Assembly (NCBI RefSeq): GCF_026339955.1
Contig: NZ_JAPEPW010000001.1
Coordinates: forward strand, 4,149,001 to 4,213,000
Direction of reading: 5' to 3'
Length of the DNA stretch: 64,000 bases
DNA from: Streptomyces sp. NBC_01549
Lineage (GTDB): Bacteria > Actinomycetota > Actinomycetes > Streptomycetales > Streptomycetaceae
This document shows, piece by piece, positions 60,467-64,000 of this stretch. The translations under genes and the position numbers were made by a program. Within the stretch, counting starts at the first letter, position 1. Every line of letters begins with the position of its first letter. The notes under the pieces are model-generated. The model was not told where the DNA came from. It did not search any database and worked only from the letters and a program-made list of their open reading frames with translations.

Positions 60467-62193
60467 TGCCCGCGACTGTCATGCACGAGCCGCTGGCCGT
60501 GCGTTTCTTCCTCGCCGACGGCAGCGAGTGGACCGCCCGGTTGGCGGGGCTGCCCAACCAGCAGCTCGCGGAAGATCTCGCTCAGGGACTGGCTGCGAAT
60601 GCCCATCCGCACGGCGAGATCAAGGCGAAGCGAACCGCGTCCACCTACGCAGTGGCCGTGCGACAGATGGTGAAGAAGCTGAGCGAGGCGGGGTTCACCG
60701 GGCCGGCCTCCGAACTGACTCGCGCCGTGCTGATGCGGTACTGGATGGCCAGCTCGCACGGCCGGGAGCGCGACACCCGCAGGCTGTTGAAGGGGTACGA
60801 CGCGGTAACGGGCGGTCTGCGTCCGGAGGTTCGCGCCTACCTGGAGGGCGGGCAGGTGCAGGCCAGGCCCCGCTACCGGCCCAATCAGGCCTACACCGAC
60901 AGCGAGTGGGAGCGGCTGGAGGCGACCTTCCGTGGCGTCGTCGATGACAGCTGGAAGCGTCACAAGCGGATCCTGGCACTGGCGAAGACGGGCACCGATC
61001 CCAAAACGAGTGGGCTCAGTCGCGAAGAGGACGTCGCCTGGCTGATGCTGCGGGATGGCCCGTTGTCCTACGAGAACGGCTACCTCACCTATCTGGGCAT
61101 AGAGTCGTGGGGACCGGGGGACGGCGCGTATCGAGTGGTACGTCAGGTCCGCGAGGACCTGTTCCCGACCCGGACGGTCCAGATCTCCTACGCGCTGCTG
61201 TTCGGGATCTACTCCGGGATCGTGCCGGATGGCATCAACGACCTGGGCCTGGAGGACGTGGACTGGGCCGGTGACGCGACAATCCTGCTGAGCTACTTCA
61301 AGGGCCGTACGTCGCGGGAGAGTGCGAACATCCCGAAACAGGCCGTGCGCCTCCTGGAGCGGTGGCTGGAGTACTCCGCGGTGCTGCGGCAGTTCGCGCC
61401 GGACAGGTTCCGGGACGCGCTGTGGATTTCGAGTGCCCCCGAGGTCGCGGAGCGGGTGGTCGGGCCGCCGACCAGTGGCGAGGCCCAGCGCCGCGTGCTG
61501 CGGCGGCTGGATCTGCTGGACGATGCGGGGCAGAGGTTCGGGGTCCACCGCGGCCGGATCCGCGCGACCTATGAGGAACGTCTGGCCAGACGCGGGTGGA
61601 CGGGCCGGGCCACCATCGACCCGAATCACACCCCTCGCACGGAGGGCGACCACTACGTCACCCCGACCACCCCGGCCCAGCTGGACGCGGTGGAGTCGAT
61701 CATCGAGGACGGGCAGGGCGACATCCTGCGCAAGGCACTGCCGCCGGTCGTCCTGACGAGCGAGGCCGCCGCCGAGTTCGCCGAGGGCTTCCCCGACGAA
61801 GTAGGGCGGCTCGGACTGGATACGGCGGCCATCGCCGAGCTGGTCGGCGGTAAGAGGGACGTGTTCACTGCGGCCTGTGCCGACCAGCTGGCCGGCGTCC
61901 ATGGTCCCGCCGGGCAGCCGTGTCCAGCGAGGCCCTGGGTGTGCCTGCTGTGTCCGCTGGCGGTGTTCCTGCCGCGTCACGCCGGGAATCTGCTGCGGCT
62001 CAAGGCCTTCTTCGCCCGGCAGTTCCGGCAGATGCCGACCGAGCAGTTCATCCGGACCTTCGGCCCGTACTCCGACCGCCTGACCCACCAGATCCTGCCC
62101 AAGCTCTCCGACGAGGCGAAGGCCAAGGGCGAACTCGAAGTCGCCGACGACGACACCGATCTTCCGCTCCGCCCCGAGGAGGCCACCGCATGA
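60466..62193 (+). CDS. Tyrosine recombinase B of the trio (catalytic Arg I replaced)
   Basis: 575 residues. Box II and the nucleophile can be aligned: His361...Arg364/Arg366 (HRGRIRAT), His388 and Tyr397 nine residues later (NHTPRTEGDHYV). The first catalytic Arg, in GLRPSE-type motifs, is replaced by Val253 (YSGIVPDGIND). A C-terminal Cys cluster (GQPCPARPWVCLLCPL) could bind zinc and is not in the other two. It may be an accessory rather than an active recombinase. Overlaps the third gene by 4 nt (ATGA). Confidence 0.85.
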   Translation: MPATVMHEPLAVRFFLADGSEWTARLAGLPNQQLAEDLAQGLAANAHPHGEIKAKRTASTYAVAVRQMVKKLSEAGFTGPASELTRAVLMRYWMASSHGRERDTRRLLKGYDAVTGGLRPEVRAYLEGGQVQARPRYRPNQAYTDSEWERLEATFRGVVDDSWKRHKRILALAKTGTDPKTSGLSREEDVAWLMLRDGPLSYENGYLTYLGIESWGPGDGAYRVVRQVREDLFPTRTVQISYALLFGIYSGIVPDGINDLGLEDVDWAGDATILLSYFKGRTSRESANIPKQAVRLLERWLEYSAVLRQFAPDRFRDALWISSAPEVAERVVGPPTSGEAQRRVLRRLDLLDDAGQRFGVHRGRIRATYEERLARRGWTGRATIDPNHTPRTEGDHYVTPTTPAQLDAVESIIEDGQGDILRKALPPVVLTSEAAAEFAEGFPDEVGRLGLDTAAIAELVGGKRDVFTAACADQLAGVHGPAGQPCPARPWVCLLCPLAVFLPRHAGNLLRLKAFFARQFRQMPTEQFIRTFGPYSDRLTHQILPKLSDEAKAKGELEVADDDTDLPLRPEEATA

Positions 62194-64000
62194 TGCACCG
62201 TCCCGCCCCCGCCTACCCGTACCCCCTGCGGACCGTCTCGGTCTTCGCCGGGGCCGACGTCTGTGACGTAGCCGGGCTCAGACTGGCCCCGGGGGCAGAA
62301 CGGCCGCTGTTCGAGTACGACCGGTGGGTGCTCTCGGGCCTGCTGGACGCCCATCGAATGATGAGCGACCACGAACACATCTGGGACTTCGCCGAGATCA
62401 TCAACCCGTCGTGGCGGGTGGTGGCCAAGGAGGTGCTGCTGGCGTTGCTCGCCCCGCAGCACGAGTCGGTACTTCAGTGCGCGCTCGCGATCCGGTCGGT
62501 CCGCAGCCCGCGGACCTGCTTCCGGTTCCTGCAGCGGCTAACCGAGTGGTTCAACTGGCTGACCAGGCAAGGAGTGACCCGCCTGGAGGACGTCCCCCAG
62601 GAGATGTGCGAGTACTACCTGGAAGAGCGCTCCTGGAGCGTTCCCGTCCCCGGCAAGCCGCGACGTCGGCTGGAGCCGAAGACGACGCATGAGATCGTCC
62701 GGGTCATGCAACTTCTCGCTCTGTACGGCGAGTTGCTGTCCACCGACCGATACGCCGCCCGGTTCGCGCCGTGGGAGGGCATGACGTCCGCACAGGTCGT
62801 CGGCCGGCTGTCCGACGAAGGGAACCGCACTCATCCGGTTCCCGACTCCCTGCTCCAGCCGCTGCTGGCCACCTGTATCTACCTGGTCGACGTGATCGGT
62901 CCCCACCTCGCGGACCTGCTCGATGAGGTACGGGCCGATACCGCGGTCGCACAGACACTGCCCAACCTCACCCTGGACCGTCTCCCCGAACTACGGCAGG
63001 TCATCGAGGAGATGAGAGCCAGCGGTGAGCCGCTGCCAGCCATCGCCCAGAATCAGGCGGTCCGACGTGCCCTCCGCTGCGGCGACGGCCCGCTCAGCGA
63101 GCTGTCCTGGAGCTCACTGGCCCATAAGATCGGCGCCCACCGCTTCAGCGATGCCGCCTACCACGCCGTCACGCCGTTGCTGGAAGAGGTAGCGGGCGAG
63201 ATGGGATTCCAGGAACCGTGGGCACGGCAGGCGGCCCCGGTCGCGCGGCTCGACGATGGCGCACTGGTCCCGTGGACCGGCCCAGTGGCCGTGGACGACA
63301 TCCGGATCCTGACGGACTACGTGGTCACGGCCTGCCTGGTGCTGACGTGCGCGCTCAGTGGCATGCGGACCAGCGAGTTGCTGGAGATCGAGACGGGCTG
63401 CCGCCACTCGGCGGCCACCCCGGGCGGCGGCAGACGGTTCCGACTGGCGGGACGGCTGATCAAGAACCAGAAGTTCGGCGGGGTGCCGGACGAATGGGTA
63501 GTCATCGAGCAGGTCGACCGTGCCGTCGCCCTCGCCGAGCGGTTGACCAGCCGGCCGAAGGGGGAAGCACTGTTCGGCTCCATCGGCCTCACCGACCGGG
63601 TGACAAATCTCCGCAACTGGCTGGAGCGGACGGGCTACCAAGAACACTGGGGGCTTCCGAAGATCCCCAACGGGCCGTCCAACGCCCGGATGCTGCGCCG
63701 CACGCTGGCCCTGTCGATCGCCGAACGGCCGGGCGGCCTGCTGGCGGCGAAGGTTGGGCTTAAACACATCTCTGTGGCCACAACGGAAGGCTATGCCGCC
63801 CGCCCCGGCGGGTCCCAGCGGCTGTTCCACTCCGAGATGCGGCAGGCCGAGGAGGCCCATCACGTGCGGCTGACGGTCGAGGCATTCCGGGAAGTCCAGG
63901 CAGGCATTATGCCTGCCGGACCGGGTGCGAGGGGCCTGATCGACGCGTTCAGGCACGTGGACGCCGAGCTCAAGGACGCGGCCCGCACTGACCCGAAGGT
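62190..64000 (+). CDS. Tyrosine recombinase C of the trio (partial)
   Basis: At least 603 residues, open at the window end. Arg393 (LSGMRTSELL), Arg503 in RMLRRT, His526 (LKHISVATTEGY) and Tyr535 align with the catalytic positions; the box II His of HxLRH is Arg here. The long N-terminal half (about 380 residues) is helical and larger than usual, probably the arm-binding domain. ATG 62190 overlaps the upstream stop. Confidence 0.9.
   Translation, partial: MMHRPAPAYPYPLRTVSVFAGADVCDVAGLRLAPGAERPLFEYDRWVLSGLLDAHRMMSDHEHIWDFAEIINPSWRVVAKEVLLALLAPQHESVLQCALAIRSVRSPRTCFRFLQRLTEWFNWLTRQGVTRLEDVPQEMCEYYLEERSWSVPVPGKPRRRLEPKTTHEIVRVMQLLALYGELLSTDRYAARFAPWEGMTSAQVVGRLSDEGNRTHPVPDSLLQPLLATCIYLVDVIGPHLADLLDEVRADTAVAQTLPNLTLDRLPELRQVIEEMRASGEPLPAIAQNQAVRRALRCGDGPLSELSWSSLAHKIGAHRFSDAAYHAVTPLLEEVAGEMGFQEPWARQAAPVARLDDGALVPWTGPVAVDDIRILTDYVVTACLVLTCALSGMRTSELLEIETGCRHSAATPGGGRRFRLAGRLIKNQKFGGVPDEWVVIEQVDRAVALAERLTSRPKGEALFGSIGLTDRVTNLRNWLERTGYQEHWGLPKIPNGPSNARMLRRTLALSIAERPGGLLAAKVGLKHISVATTEGYAARPGGSQRLFHSEMRQAEEAHHVRLTVEAFREVQAGIMPAGPGARGLIDAFRHVDAELKDAARTDPK

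Larger units (their letters stand above)
58920..64000 (+). mobile_element. Tyrosine-recombinase trio (partial; runs off the window)
   Basis: Three long tyrosine recombinase genes overlap by 1 and 4 nt on one strand. The module starts where the preceding gene stub ends. Trios of this type are known as recombinase-in-trio (RIT) elements and as the TnpA/TnpB/TnpC set of Tn554-like transposons; which one this is cannot be decided without the right end. A 9-bp inverted repeat (58986-59012) lies just before the first gene and may be part of an end site. Confidence 0.75.

Overview
The window is high-GC actinobacterial DNA with short intergenic gaps, GTG and TTG starts, classic TAGGCT-like -10 boxes and many transcripts that appear to begin at the start codon. 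An SsgA-like sporulation protein, DasR boxes beside N-acetylglucosamine PTS genes, and a RDD, ClpS, DUF2017, CysM, PTS, RNase PH, RdgB order all point to a Streptomyces chromosome core. From memory the order resembles the hppD-ssgG to nagE-rph stretch of S. coelicolor, read in reverse; this was not checked by search.

Layout. (1) 1-4.9 kb: end of an MFS transporter, a Fic/Doc toxin remnant, a DEAD/DEAH helicase, an IclR regulator and a DapE-like remnant. (2) 4.87-11.89 kb: a 7,015-bp transposon-like unit with 26-bp terminal inverted repeats (24/26 identical) and an 8-bp target duplication, CCATTTCC. It splits an alpha/beta hydrolase gene; removing the unit and one duplication copy restores a 273-residue frame exactly. 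Cargo: a subtilase-type secreted protease, a gutted MmyB-type regulator, a zinc alcohol dehydrogenase, a VOC protein, a beta-lactamase-fold remnant and the N-terminal third of an ISL3-family transposase. (3) 12.4-20.6 kb: MarR, gene remnants, a Lon-like protease, ArsR, AsnC/hppD, a TPR protein, a GlcD-like oxidase and SsgG. (4) 20.8-32.2 kb: RDD membrane proteins, a doubly damaged M6 protease gene, pncA/pncB NAD salvage, clpS-DUF2017, and an amino acid permease with a possible attenuator. (5) 32.2-34.3 kb: mec, a Cys-containing leader peptide, cysO and cysM, i.e. carrier-protein-dependent cysteine synthesis. (6) 34.5-45.2 kb: a membrane-anchored PemK/MazF protein, a metallo-hydrolase, the DasR-controlled nagE2/nagE1/nagF PTS, rph, rdgB, tRNA-Leu, an HNH nuclease with repeated modules, a guanidine-III riboswitch ahead of a broken sugE, a GroES paralogue and bcp. 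(7) 45.2-58.8 kb: a class A PBP, a three-gene ABC-2 exporter, a DUF1707 protein ending inside a 214-bp MITE-like palindrome, a SGNH lipase, DUF445, MFS, small membrane proteins and a GlxA-type regulator. (8) 58.9-64 kb: three translationally coupled tyrosine recombinases (a recombinase trio) next to a gene stub; the third runs off the window.

How the genes work together. Clear functional sets are NAD salvage (PncA deamidates nicotinamide, PncB captures nicotinate), sulfur assimilation (CysM loads CysO, Mec releases cysteine), GlcNAc uptake (NagE/NagF under DasR), tyrosine degradation (AsnC/HppD), and guanidine sensing, where the riboswitch survives but its exporter gene is frameshifted. One pattern recurs across the window: short tandem duplications of 9-23 nt sit on or just after stop codons of at least a dozen genes. 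The strongest novelty candidates are the 7-kb ISL3-ended cargo unit, the recombinase trio and this stop-codon duplication pattern.
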